A DNA stretch of 64,000 bases from Microvirga calopogonii (GTDB taxonomy: Bacteria; Pseudomonadota; Alphaproteobacteria; Rhizobiales; Beijerinckiaceae), in NCBI RefSeq assembly GCF_003347665.1, contig NZ_QDGA01000010.1:1-64000 (forward strand), read 5' to 3'. Below the pieces are notes generated by a model that had not been told where the DNA came from, did no database searches, and worked only from the letters and a program-made list of their open reading frames with translations. Of the stretch, positions 9,661-19,300 are shown piece by piece (the first letter of the stretch is position 1; each line of letters opens with the position of its first letter). A program made the position numbers and the translations under genes.

Positions 9661-9773
9661 AGCGCATCGTGCGGAAAAGTGGACCCGGTTTTCCGCGTCG
9701 AACGATGCGCTCTTTAAAGGAAGGGAGTATCGGATCGCTCCCAGAAGTGCCTTCCACTTCTGGGTCCGATGCT
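9661..9773. repeat. Palindromic element, family A (two adjacent hairpins)
   Basis: The first hairpin (9661-9711) starts AGCGCATCGTGCGGAAAAG and ends CGAACGATGCGCT, with GTGGACCCGGTTTTCC in the middle. The second (about 9728-9773) pairs CCCAGAAGTG with CACTTCTGGG. The same motif recurs at 16204-16329 and 19811-19877, with fragments near 58732. It separates ccrM from the ABC importer. Confidence 0.8.
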
Positions 9774-9812
9774 CAGGCGGGGAAAGCCTTACCGAAAGAG
9801 AGGGACTGCCCC

Positions 9813-10793
9813 GTGTTCATGAAGCGCCTCCTGCCCATGCTCGTTGCCCTCATGCCCGCCGTCGTGCAGGCGCAAGGACTCTCGGGTAATCTCGTTCTTT
9901 ACACGAGCCAGCCCAACACCGATGCCCAGCAGACCATCGACGCCTTCAAGGCGCAGCATCCTGGCGTCAATGTCACCTTCGTGCGCGACGGCACGCCGAA
10001 GATCCTCGCCAAGCTGAGCGCGGAGTTCGAGGCCGGGCAGCCCCAGGCCGACGTGCTGCTGATCGCCGACAGCGTCACCATGGAGGGCCTGAAGAAGGAA
10101 GGCCGTCTGCTCGCGCACGAGAAGGCCGATGTCTCGGCCTATCCCGCCGGCACGCACGATCCTCAGAAATTCTGGTTCGCCACCAAGCTGATCACCACGG
10201 GCATCGCCTACAACACGAAGGCGGGTTTCAAGCCGACTTCCTGGCAGGATCTCACGCGGCCCGAGGTCAAGGGCCAGCTCGTGATGCCGAGCCCGCTCAC
10301 CTCCGGGGCGGCGCTCATCCACGCGGCGACTCTCACCGGCACCATGGAAGGCGGCTGGAAATACTACGAGGCACTCAAGGACAACGATGCCGTCGCCGGC
10401 GGCGGCAACGGCGACGTGCTCAAGCAGGTGGCCGGCGGCCAGAAGCTTTACGGCGTCATCGTCGACTACATGCCGATCCGCGAAAAGGCCAAGGGTGCCC
10501 CGATCGAGTTCGTGTTCCCGAAGGAAGGCGTCTCGGCGGTCTCGGAGCCCGTCGCCATTCTCAAGAGCACGAAGAACCCGGACGCCGCCCGCGCTTTCGT
10601 CGATTTCCTGCTCTCGAAGGAAGGACAGGAACTGGCGCTGAAGCAGGGCTATATCGCGGCCCATCCTGCCGTCGCCCTGCCCGCAGGCTACCCGGCGCGT
10701 GAGCAGATCAAGGTCATGAGCTTCGACGCGGCCAAGGCGCTTGCCGATGAAACCAAGAACAAGGCGGCCTTCGCCGACATCTTCGGGCAGTGA
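9813..10793 (+). CDS. Iron(III)-type ABC transporter periplasmic binding protein
   Basis: A cluster D-type solute-binding protein of about 326 residues, most like ferric-iron (FbpA/AfuA) or 2-aminoethylphosphonate binding proteins. A signal peptide (MKRLLPMLVALMPAVVQA) precedes LVLYTSQPNTDAQQTIDAF. The QADVLLIAD and LTSGAALIHAA segments are typical of the family. Ligand residues cannot be assigned securely by eye, so iron is an inference. The start may be GTG 9813, with GAGG nine bases upstream, or ATG 9819. The stop overlaps the permease start (GTGA), so the two genes are translationally coupled. Confidence 0.85.
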   Translation: MFMKRLLPMLVALMPAVVQAQGLSGNLVLYTSQPNTDAQQTIDAFKAQHPGVNVTFVRDGTPKILAKLSAEFEAGQPQADVLLIADSVTMEGLKKEGRLLAHEKADVSAYPAGTHDPQKFWFATKLITTGIAYNTKAGFKPTSWQDLTRPEVKGQLVMPSPLTSGAALIHAATLTGTMEGGWKYYEALKDNDAVAGGGNGDVLKQVAGGQKLYGVIVDYMPIREKAKGAPIEFVFPKEGVSAVSEPVAILKSTKNPDAARAFVDFLLSKEGQELALKQGYIAAHPAVALPAGYPAREQIKVMSFDAAKALADETKNKAAFADIFGQ

Positions 10794-12598
10794 GAGATCG
10801 CATTCAGACCAAGTCATTCCTGGAGCGGGGAGGTTTCGGCCTTCTCGCTCTTGTCGCTTCGGTCGTCTTCGCCTTCGAGGTTCTGCCTGGCCTGCGATTG
10901 CTGATCGCAGCGCTTTTTCCCGGCGGCGTCCTCAATCCCGATGCCATGCTCGCGGCGCTGTCCAGCCGCGCCGCCATGAACGCGTCCCGCGCGACGCTGG
11001 AAACCGCGCTGTTGTCGACGCTCCTTGCGTTGCCCATCGGCACCGCCATGGCGCTGATCCTCGGCGTCACCCATATCCGCAAGCGTCGCATCGCGTCGTT
11101 CCTTTTCGTCCTGTCGGTGATGATCTCGCCCCAGGTGATCGCGCTCGCCTTTCTGCACCTGGCTGGCCCTGCCTCTCCGATCCTAAACACGCTGGGCCTC
11201 GCCCCCGAAGCGGGCAGCGCCAATCCGATGCTCGGGCGCGGCGGGATCATTCTGGTGCTCGGCCTGCATCATGCCCCGCTCGTCTATGTGGTGATGAGTG
11301 CGGGCCTGAAGCGCATTCCGCTTGCCGTCGTCGAAGCAGCCCGCATCGATGGTGCACGGCCCGCGGGAATCCTGGCCGACCACGTGATGCCGTTGCTGCG
11401 CCCGCATCTTGTCGGCGCGGCCCTGCTCGCCTTCGTGGCCGGAATCGGCAATTTCGGCATTCCGGCGCTCCTCGGCGCGCCTGTGAACTACCTGACGCTT
11501 CCGGTTCTCATCTATCGACGCCTGTCGAGTTTCGGCACTGGCATGATCGGCGACGTGTCGGCCCTCGGACTTCTCGTCGCGGCCATCGCGATCGTCTGCG
11601 TTGCGGCAAGCCAGTTTCTCACGCGCAAGGACGCCGTGCATCTGGACGACGAGACGCCCCTGAAGCCGTTCTGGTCTCTCGGCCGTGCGCGCATCGCGGC
11701 CGAGATCTTCGTCGGTGCTATCCTGGCCGCGACTCTCGTCCTTCCGATCCTGTCGCTCATGGCATCGGCTCTCGTTCCGTCTTACGGCATGCCGCTTTCA
11801 CTCGCGACGATCACTTTCGACAATTTCACCGAGGTGCTGACGCGCCAGGACGTTACGATCCGCGCCTTCAGAAACTCGCTGCTTTTTGCAGGCGGCGCGG
11901 CGCTGCTCCTGTCGTTCGTCGTCGTGCCTGTCGCCTATGGCCTGATCCGCCTGATGGGGCGATGGAGAATCCTTGCGGTTTCTCTGCTTGAAATCTCCTA
12001 CGTTCTGCCCGGCATCGTGCTCGCCATCGCGTGCATTCTGCTCTTCCTGAAGCCGTTGCCGTTCGTACAGGTTTCGCTTTACGCGACACCGTGGATCATC
12101 GTCTTCGCCTATCTCGCGCGCTTTCTCTCTGTTGCGTTGAAGCCGGTGCTCGCGGGAATGGCGCAGATCGACGTCGCGCAGGAGGAAGCAGCAGCCATCG
12201 ACGGCGCTCGCCTTGCGCAACGTCTCTTCGGCATCGTTCTTCCCTCCCTGCTGCCTGCCGCCGTCGCTGGCGGATTGATGGCGTTCCTGCTCGCCTTCAG
12301 CGAACTCACCGTCTCGGCCCTGCTCTGGTCAGCCGGCACGGAGACCATCGGGGTCGTGCTCTACAATCTCGAAGAGGCCGGCCTCGCGAGCCAAGCCTCG
12401 GCCATCGCCATCGTCATCGTCGCCGTGGTGACCGTCGCCATGCTCGCCCTCGATGCGATGGGCAAGTATCTCCCCGAGGGCGCCCTGCCCTGGCAATGCG
12501 AGGTCGAAGGCGATGTGCACGGGCAGAGGCAGGCCCTTCATGCGCCGGCTCGCTCCGCCGCGATCAGCCGGCTCGAACCCAAGCCGGCGATGAGTTGA
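10790..12598 (+). CDS. Iron-type ABC transporter permease, two fused MetI domains
   Basis: A 602-residue inner-membrane protein with about twelve transmembrane segments in two homologous halves, the FbpB-type layout. Each half has an EAA loop for the ATPase: EAARIDGARPAG near residue 185 and EEAAAIDGARLAQ near residue 466. The GTG start overlaps the binding-protein stop. The last ~35 residues (after ALPWQ) are hydrophilic and not family-like, suggesting the 3' end was altered. No ABC ATPase gene follows: the next 317 bases hold a palindromic element and then a LysR gene. The transporter must borrow an ATPase encoded elsewhere or be inactive. Confidence 0.85.
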   Translation: MRDRIQTKSFLERGGFGLLALVASVVFAFEVLPGLRLLIAALFPGGVLNPDAMLAALSSRAAMNASRATLETALLSTLLALPIGTAMALILGVTHIRKRRIASFLFVLSVMISPQVIALAFLHLAGPASPILNTLGLAPEAGSANPMLGRGGIILVLGLHHAPLVYVVMSAGLKRIPLAVVEAARIDGARPAGILADHVMPLLRPHLVGAALLAFVAGIGNFGIPALLGAPVNYLTLPVLIYRRLSSFGTGMIGDVSALGLLVAAIAIVCVAASQFLTRKDAVHLDDETPLKPFWSLGRARIAAEIFVGAILAATLVLPILSLMASALVPSYGMPLSLATITFDNFTEVLTRQDVTIRAFRNSLLFAGGAALLLSFVVVPVAYGLIRLMGRWRILAVSLLEISYVLPGIVLAIACILLFLKPLPFVQVSLYATPWIIVFAYLARFLSVALKPVLAGMAQIDVAQEEAAAIDGARLAQRLFGIVLPSLLPAAVAGGLMAFLLAFSELTVSALLWSAGTETIGVVLYNLEEAGLASQASAIAIVIVAVVTVAMLALDAMGKYLPEGALPWQCEVEGDVHGQRQALHAPARSAAISRLEPKPAMS

Positions 12599-12643
12599 GT
12601 GTTCCACTTCACCCGGATGTGGCTCACCAGAAATAGCCTCCTC

Positions 12644-12757
12644 CACGTCATGGCCGGCCTTGTGCCGGCCATCTCGTTTCTGTGAAGCGCAGCGCCTCAA
12701 TCCATCGAGATCACCGGCACGGATCCCCGGATCAAGTCCGGGGAGGTGATGACGTGA
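12644..12757. repeat. Palindromic intergenic element, family B
   Basis: Starts CACGTCATGGCCGGCC and ends GGGGAGGTGATGACGTG. Inner hairpins are GGCCGGCCTTGTGCCGGCC and CCCCGGATCAAGTCCGGGG. Read on the opposite strand it closely matches the copy at 23449-23560, so the two are inverted copies. It occupies most of the 317-base gap between the permease and the LysR gene, where an ABC ATPase gene would be expected. Confidence 0.85.
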
Positions 12758-12915
12758 GAGAGGCATCGAACTGCACTGCCCCCGATCAAAACTGAACGGG
12801 TCTCCCACGCTCCTGGCGGGCTGTGGGGGAACGATCCCTGCGCAATGGTGTGGCTTGTCCCCAAGCCGGAACATCCCCCTATGCCGAACCCGGTTCAACG
12901 CTTTAGCATCCTGTC

Positions 12916-13812
12916 ATGGCTCCTTCGTCTCTCGATCCCTTCCGCATCGCCTTCACCGAACCGTCCTGGGACGACCTGCGGATCTTCCTGGCCGTGGTGG
13001 CTCATGGATCGATGAACGGTGCCGCGAAGGCGCTCGGCCAGAGCCAGCCGACCATCGCGCGGCGCGTCAAGGTGCTGGAGGAGACGCTGGGCCTTTCCCT
13101 CTTCCAGCGCGGGCCGAACAATCTCGAACTGACGGAAGCAGGCCAAGCCATCCTCGAAGCGGCGGGTCCCATGGGGGACGCGGCCGCCGTCGTGTCGCGG
13201 ACGGCTGCCGCCTACCGGCCCGATCCCGATGCGCCGGTGCGGATCACGGCCACCGCCTCGGTAACCCTCTTCCTGTCCCTCTACGCGGCACAGCTTCATG
13301 AGGCCGCTGCGCCCGTGGAAATCGCCTATATCCCCACCCGCCGCAGGCTCGATCTCGCCTCCGGCGAGGCCGATATCGGCCTGCGGATGCGCAACCTGCC
13401 GGAGGGCACGGACGATCTCGTCGCGAGGAAAATCGGGCAGATCGCCTTCGCCATGTATGCCCGCACGGACAATCCCATGTCAGTCATCGCGCCGCCGGAG
13501 GATCCGACCCTGTCCCGTCAGGCTGCCTACGTGGCCGAGTTCGCCCAAGGACGCACCATCGCGGCCCGCATCGGCGACATGCCGATCCGCTATCAGGCGG
13601 CCAAAGCAGGCCTCGGCGCTGCCTTCCTCCCGTGTTGGCTCGGCGATTCGGATCCGGACCTCATCCAGATCACGAAACCGGAGGGTGACCTGATCGAGGA
13701 CGTCTTCCTCGTCATGCACCGGCGCAGCCGCAACCGTCCCAACGTGACGCGGGTGGCGAATGCGCTGGCTGCGCTGTTCAAGAAAAATCAGAAGGCGCTG
13801 GTGGGCGGATGA
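12916..13812 (+). CDS. LysR-family transcriptional regulator
   Basis: A 298-residue regulator. The N-terminal winged helix-turn-helix is clear: WDDLRIFLAVVAHGSMNGAAKALGQSQPTIARRVKVLEETLGLSLFQR, with residues 18-65 covering the DNA-binding domain. The rest is the effector-binding domain (about 95-290), with no extra module. The target is unknown. It faces mutY tail to tail, with no base between the two stop codons, and is preceded by a palindromic element. The start ATG at 12916 has no strong Shine-Dalgarno sequence. A role in the upstream iron importer is possible by position only. Confidence 0.9.
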   Translation: MAPSSLDPFRIAFTEPSWDDLRIFLAVVAHGSMNGAAKALGQSQPTIARRVKVLEETLGLSLFQRGPNNLELTEAGQAILEAAGPMGDAAAVVSRTAAAYRPDPDAPVRITATASVTLFLSLYAAQLHEAAAPVEIAYIPTRRRLDLASGEADIGLRMRNLPEGTDDLVARKIGQIAFAMYARTDNPMSVIAPPEDPTLSRQAAYVAEFAQGRTIAARIGDMPIRYQAAKAGLGAAFLPCWLGDSDPDLIQITKPEGDLIEDVFLVMHRRSRNRPNVTRVANALAALFKKNQKALVGG

Positions 13813-14916
13813 TCAGTCTTTCGTGGAAGCCTTCGCTTTCCCGCCCGGAATCTCCCCCAGCGCATGCACCAGCACCTTCTTCATGGCGCCGGGCAAGGCT
13901 TCCTCGTGCAGCTGCAGGCGCGGCGTCCAGCGCATGTCCTCGGGCGCCGGCGTGCCCTTCGCGACCTTCGCGAACAGCACCGTGAGTTCCAACGGGAAAT
14001 GGGTGAAGACGTGCTTCACGGTGCCCGGCAGGCGCTGCCAGCGGGCCTCGATGGGTGCGTCGAGGACGGCGCGGGAGGGCTCGTAGTCCGGCTCCCAGGC
14101 GCTCGTCGGCGGCTCGGCCATGCCGCCGAGAAGCCCCTGCGGCGGGCGGGTGCGGAGCAGCACCGTGTCGTCGGCGCGCAGGACGACGAAGGCGGCTCCT
14201 TTGCGCATTTGCCCGCTCTCCTTCTTCTGCTTCTTGGGGAAGCTCTCCTGCAGGCCCTCCGCGCGAGCCTTGCAGGGCACCATCCACGGGCAGAGCGCGC
14301 AGGCGGGCCTCTTGGGCGTACAGATGGTGGCGCCGAGATCCATGACGGCTTGAGCAAAATCGCCCGGCCTGTCCTCGGGCACCAGGGCCTCGGTCAGCGC
14401 ACGAATCAGGGGCTTGGCTTTCGGCAGCGGCTCCTCGACCATGAAGATGCGGGACATGACCCGCTCCACGTTGCCGTCGACAGCAGCCGCCTTCTCGTTG
14501 AAGGCGATGGCAGCGACCGCCGCCGCCGTATAGGCGCCGATGCCGGGAAGCTTCAAAAGTTCGGCTTCCGTCCCTGGAAAGATCCCGACATGCTTATCCA
14601 CAACCGCCTTGGCGCAGGCATGGAGGTTGCGGGCCCGGGAATAGTAGCCGAGCCCCGCCCAAGCCTGCATCACCGCCTCGGAGGGTGCCTCGGCCAGGGC
14701 CTCGACGGTCGGGAACCGTTCGAGGAAATTCAGGTAATAGGGTCGGACCGCCGCCACCGTGGTCTGCTGCAGCATGATCTCGGACAGCCAGACGCGATAG
14801 GGATCCGCCGTCACGCCGGGCTTGGCGCGCCACGGCAGGTCCCGCCGGTGACGGTCGTACCAGGCGAGGAGATCCTGCGGGTCGGGCTTGGTCGCGCTCG
14901 GGGCGGGCGTTAACAT
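13813..14916 (-). CDS. mutY: A/G-specific adenine DNA glycosylase
   Basis: Removes adenine mispaired with 8-oxoguanine. The 367-residue protein shows the HhH-GPD core: SEIMLQQTTV with the catalytic Glu, the hairpin LPGIGAYTAAAVAAI, and the catalytic Asp in AVDGNVERV. The 4Fe-4S ligands follow as C-x6-C-x2-C-x5-C (CTPKRPACALCPWMVPC). The C-terminal third is the NUDIX-like domain that reads 8-oxoG (FVVLRADDTVLLRTRPP, KHVFTHFPLEL). The gene is divergent from the DUF721 gene. The 57-base shared gap contains the perfect palindrome GGAATATTCC (14941-14950). Confidence 0.95.
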   Translation of the reverse strand: MLTPAPSATKPDPQDLLAWYDRHRRDLPWRAKPGVTADPYRVWLSEIMLQQTTVAAVRPYYLNFLERFPTVEALAEAPSEAVMQAWAGLGYYSRARNLHACAKAVVDKHVGIFPGTEAELLKLPGIGAYTAAAVAAIAFNEKAAAVDGNVERVMSRIFMVEEPLPKAKPLIRALTEALVPEDRPGDFAQAVMDLGATICTPKRPACALCPWMVPCKARAEGLQESFPKKQKKESGQMRKGAAFVVLRADDTVLLRTRPPQGLLGGMAEPPTSAWEPDYEPSRAVLDAPIEARWQRLPGTVKHVFTHFPLELTVLFAKVAKGTPAPEDMRWTPRLQLHEEALPGAMKKVLVHALGEIPGGKAKASTKD

Positions 14917-14973
14917 GGGATTCGGAATACCGTTCTACACGGAATATTCCAACGCGGCTTTTGGACATTCAAC

Positions 14974-15483
14974 ATGAGACGACCGAGGCCTCTTGCCCGC
15001 CCCCTCGCCGAGTTTCTCGACGTGTGCCTGTCTCCAAGCCTGGCGGCGCAAGGCTTTGCGACCTCCGACATCATCATGGCCTGGCCCGACATCGTCGGCG
15101 AGCGGCTCTCCGCGTTCACCCAGCCGCTCAAGATCGAGTGGAAGCGGAAGGCTCCCCATGCCGATCCGGAGGCACGGCCCGATCCGGCCACCCTCGTGAT
15201 CCGGGTCGAGAGCGCCTTCGCCCTCGAACTCCAGCACCTCGCGCCGACAATCATCGACCGGGTGAACACCTATTACGGCTGGCGCTGCATCGGGAAACTG
15301 GTGCTGAAACAAGGTCCGGTGCGGCGGGTTGAGAAGAAGCGCCCGGCCCCCCGGCCCCTCACCCCTGCGGAGAGGGAAAAGGTGGACAGGGCCGTCGGGC
15401 CGATCGAGGAGGAATCCTTGAAGGCGGCGCTCGACCGGCTGGGCCAGGCCATCGTCAGTTCAGGTTCACGCACGAAAGCGTGA
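14974..15483 (+). CDS. DUF721 (DciA-like) protein
   Basis: A 169-residue protein with the DUF721 core: WPDIVGERLSAFTQPLKI, then VIRVESAFALELQHLAPTIIDRVNTYYG. The family includes DciA, the replicative-helicase loader of bacteria lacking DnaC, so a role in loading DnaB is plausible but not shown. The C-terminus is a basic/Pro tail (RRVEKKRPAPRPLTP) followed by a short helix. It is followed 72 bases later by a DsbA-like gene, an arrangement common in Rhizobiales (from memory). Confidence 0.8.
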   Translation: MRRPRPLARPLAEFLDVCLSPSLAAQGFATSDIIMAWPDIVGERLSAFTQPLKIEWKRKAPHADPEARPDPATLVIRVESAFALELQHLAPTIIDRVNTYYGWRCIGKLVLKQGPVRRVEKKRPAPRPLTPAEREKVDRAVGPIEEESLKAALDRLGQAIVSSGSRTKA

Positions 15484-15555
15484 GATAGGGGGCGCTTGCC
15501 TCGAAGGCCAAGTCATTCTACCGCAGGACGAAATCTCTTCAGGAGCTTCCCCACG

Positions 15556-16194
15556 ATGATCACCCGGCGTCAGACGCTTCAGCTTCTCGGAACCGCAGCC
15601 GCGACCGTCTATTTCGGCACGAGCCTCCCGGCTCTCGCCCAGAACGTGTCCGCCCAGGACCTCGCGGTCCCGGGGCCGCTGGGCGATATCGCTCTCGGCC
15701 CGGCCGACGCCAAGGTGACGATCATCGAGTACGCCTCGATGACCTGCTCGCACTGCGCCCATTTCCACGCCACGACCTGGCCCGAGCTGAAGAAGCGCTA
15801 CATCGACACCGGCAAGATCCGCTTCGTCCTGCGCGAATTCCCGCTCGATCCCTTGGCCACGGCCGGTTTCATGCTCGCCCGCTGCGACGGCAACGACAAG
15901 TACTACCCCATCACGGACCTGCTCTTCGACCAGCAGAAGAACTGGGCTTTCGTCGACAAGCCCCTCGATGCTCTCCGGGCCATGCTCAAGCAGGCAGGTT
16001 TTTCACAGGAAAAATTTGACGCTTGCCTCAAGGACCAGAAACTATATGACGCAGTCAACGCGGTGAAGAACCGGGCTATGGAGCAGTTCCGTGTGGACTC
16101 CACGCCCACTTTCTTCATCAATGGTCAGCGCCATCCTGGAAGCATGTCGATCGATGAGCTTGAAAAGATCATCAAGCCGATGCTCGGAGAGTAA
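15556..16194 (+). CDS. DsbA-family thiol:disulfide oxidoreductase
   Basis: A 212-residue exported thioredoxin-fold protein. The N-terminus carries TRRQTLQLLGTAAA, a twin-arginine-like signal, and Ala-Gln-Asn near residue 30 as cleavage region. The active site is CSHC (Cys64, Cys67) in SMTCSHCAHFH, with the cis-Pro loop STPTFF near the C-terminus and an inserted helical domain between. It probably oxidises or isomerises periplasmic protein thiols. AGGAG lies about ten bases before the ATG. A repeat pair and then smc follow. Confidence 0.9.
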   Translation: MITRRQTLQLLGTAAATVYFGTSLPALAQNVSAQDLAVPGPLGDIALGPADAKVTIIEYASMTCSHCAHFHATTWPELKKRYIDTGKIRFVLREFPLDPLATAGFMLARCDGNDKYYPITDLLFDQQKNWAFVDKPLDALRAMLKQAGFSQEKFDACLKDQKLYDAVNAVKNRAMEQFRVDSTPTFFINGQRHPGSMSIDELEKIIKPMLGE

Positions 16195-16203
16195 ACTCCG
16201 TTC

Positions 16204-16329
16204 CCCCGCCCTCCGGGCATCGGGCCCAAAAGTGGTGCCCGCTTTTGGGATCGACCCGATGCCCTCTCCCTTGATGCGCGCATCGTTCGAGGCGGAAAAC
16301 CGGATCCACTTTTCCGCACGATGCGCTAG
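16204..16329. repeat. Palindromic elements, family A (two hairpins) before smc
   Basis: The first hairpin (about 16215-16262) pairs CATCGGGCCCAAAAG with CTTTTGGGATCG...CCGATG. The second (about 16277-16329) starts GCGCATCGTTCGAGGCGG and ends TCCGCACGATGCGCTAGC, so it is inverted relative to the copy at 9661. It fills almost all of the 159 bases between the DsbA-like gene and smc. Confidence 0.8.
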
Positions 16330-16353
16330 CGGACGGGACGGGAAGGCGCGTCC

Positions 16354-19300
16354 ATGAAGCTGACGCGCCTTCGCATTGCAGGCTTCAAGACCTTCGTCGA
16401 GCCGACCGACTTCCTGATCGAGCCGGGACTGACCGGCGTCGTCGGCCCGAACGGCTGCGGCAAGTCCAACCTCGTCGAGGCCCTGCGCTGGGTCATGGGA
16501 GAGAACTCCCATAAGAACATGCGCGCCACGGGGATGGACGACGTCATCTTCTCCGGCTCCGGCGGCCGCCCGGCCCGCAACTGGGCCGAGGTGATGCTCA
16601 CCATCGACAACGGCGAGCGCACGGCCCCGGCCGCCTTCAACGACACGGATCTGCTGGAAATCTCGCGCAAGATCGAGCGCGAGGAAGGTTCGACCTACCG
16701 GGTCAACGGCAAGGAAGTCCGCGCCCGCGACGTGCAGATCCTGTTCGCGGATGCCGCCACCGGATCGCGCTCCCCCGCTCTCGTCCGCCAGGGCCAGATC
16801 AGCGAGATCATCTCCGCCAAGCCCCAGGCCCGCCGCCGCATCCTGGAAGACGCCGCCGGCATCGCCGGCCTCCATGCCCGCCGGCACGAGGCGGAGCTGC
16901 GCCTCAAGGCCGCCGAGGACAACCTCGTGCGTGTCGAGGACGTGATCCGCGAGCTGGAAAGCCAGATCGAGAGCCTGAAGCGCCAGGGCCGCCAGGCCTC
17001 CCGCTACAAGAACCTCTCGGCCGAGATCCGCCGCCTCGAAGCCCTGATGTACGCCATCAGCTTCGCCGAAGCCCGCGAGCAGGCCGCCACCGCCGAACGT
17101 CAGGTCGCCGAGGACCTCAAGGCGGTCGCCGACGCCACCGAGGAGCAGACCCGGGCCGCCACGGCCCAGGCGGTCTCCGCCCATGGGCTTCCGGCCCTGC
17201 GGCAGGCCGAAGCCGCCGCCGCCGCCGCCCTGCAGCGCCTGACCCATGCCCGCAACGAACTCGAATCGGAAGAGCGCCGCTCCAAGGAGCGCGTGGTCGA
17301 GCTCGAGCGCCATATCGGCGATCTCAACCGTGACATCGCCCGCGAGGCGGCGCAGCGCACGGATGCCGAGGCCACCATCGAGCGGCTTCAGTCCGAGGCT
17401 GCCGAGATCGCTCTCACGACCGACGGGGCGGACGATGTCCGTGCCGAGGCCGAGGAGCGCCTCCAGACGGCCGAGGCCGAGCTGGCCGAAGCCGAAGCTT
17501 CCTTGAGCGCCCTCCAGGCGCAGACGTCCGACCTCAATGCCCGCCGCGCCGCCCTGGAACGCGCCGTGCGCGAGGAAATGGAGCGCGCCTCCCGCTTCCG
17601 CTCCGAAAAGGAGCGGCTCGAACGCGAGATCGCCGCGCTCGCCGGCTCTCCCGAGGATGGTCCCTCCCTCGACGACCTGCGCGAGGAAGCGGCGATTGCC
17701 GAGGAGACCGCGCAGGGCGCCGAAGAGGCAGTGATCGAGGCGCGCGAAACCCTGTCGGCCGCCCGCGAGGCAGAAAACCGCCTGCGTCCCCCGCTCAACG
17801 AGGCCGAACGGACGGCCCAGCGCCTGGAAACCGAGGCGCGCACGCTCGCCAAGCTCGTCACGTCCGCGACCAGCGATCTCTGGCCTCCGGCGGTGGACCA
17901 GATCACGGTTCAGAAAGGCTACGAGACGGCCCTCGGCGCAGCCCTCGGCGACGATCTCGAAGCCTCGATCAACCCGACGGCGCCGCACCATTGGGCCGAG
18001 ACGCATGCCGGCGCGGACGATCCGGCTCTGCCGGAGGGCGCCACATCCCTGGCGGATCTCGCTCAGGCACCGTCCCAGCTTCAGCGTCGCCTCCGCCAGA
18101 TCGGCGTGGTGAGCAAAGCCGACGGCCTGCGCCTGCGCGGGCTTCTGAAGCCCGGTCAGCGCCTCGTCACGCAGGAGGGCGATCTCTGGCGCTGGGACGG
18201 CTTTACGGCCGCGGCCGAAGCACCCTCCCCGGCCGCCCGCCGCCTTGCAGAGAAGAATCGCCTCGGCGACCTGGAACGAGAGGCCGCGGCAGCCCGTGAG
18301 CAGGCCGAGCATTTGCGCCATGAGGCGGAAGCGGCCCTCGAGGCCGTGCGCAAGGCCGCCTCCCACGAGATGCAGGCCATCGAGGCCGCACGCCAGACCC
18401 GCCAGGCGCTCGATGCAGCCCGAACCCGGCTCACGGCCGCCGAGCGCAAGGAGGCCGAACTCGGCCAGCGCCGCTCGGCTCTGCAGGAGGGCCTCGCCCG
18501 TCTGTCGGAAAGCGAGGCGGAGGCGCTGGAGCGCGTACAGGATGCCGAGGGCGCCCTGCAGGACCTCGCCCCCGCGCCCGATCTCGAGAGCCGCCTGCTC
18601 GAAGAGCGTACCCGGGTGGCGGAGCGCCGGGCTGCGGCTTCCGAGGCGCGCGCCGCCCTTCAATCCCTCATGCACGAGGGGGAGCTGCGCCGCCGCAGGC
18701 AGGAGTCGATCGCCGCCGATATCCGGCTCTGGACCGAGCGGGCCGCCCGTGCGTCCAAGGCCTTCGAGGATCTGGGCGAGCGTCTGGAGCGCGCGCAGGA
18801 CGAGCACCAGCGCCTGCTGGAGGCTCCCGATACCTACCTCCAGCGCCGCCGCGCCCTCATGGCCGAGGTCGAGGAGGCGGAGGCGAAGCGCAAGGAAGCC
18901 GCCGACCACCTCGCCGATGCGGAAACGAGCCTCGCCGAGTCGGACCGGGCCGCCCGTGCGGCCCTGGAAGCTCTTTCAGCCGCCCGCGAAGCCCGCGCCG
19001 GTTCGCAGGCCCGCCACGAGGCGGCCATTGCCCGCTTGGCCGAGATCACCCGCAACATTGCGGAGAGCCTGGAGACGACGCCCGCCGGGCTCATCGAGCT
19101 TGCCGGTCTGAAGGAAGGCTTCGAGCTGCCCTCCCATGGCGAGATCGAATCCAAGCTGCACGCTCTCAAGAACGACCGGGAGCGCCTTGGCGCCGTGAAC
19201 CTGCGCGCCGACGAGGAGCTGACCGAGCTCGAGACCAAGTACAACGGCATCGCCGGCGAGCGGGACGACCTCGTCGAAGCCATCAAGCGCCTGCGCCAGG

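Noticed and set aside
16042..18909. A 955-codon open frame on the minus strand through smc
   Set aside because: It is a GC-rich shadow of the smc coiled coil, with Gly/Leu/Arg-biased composition and no domain; smc is certain on the plus strand.
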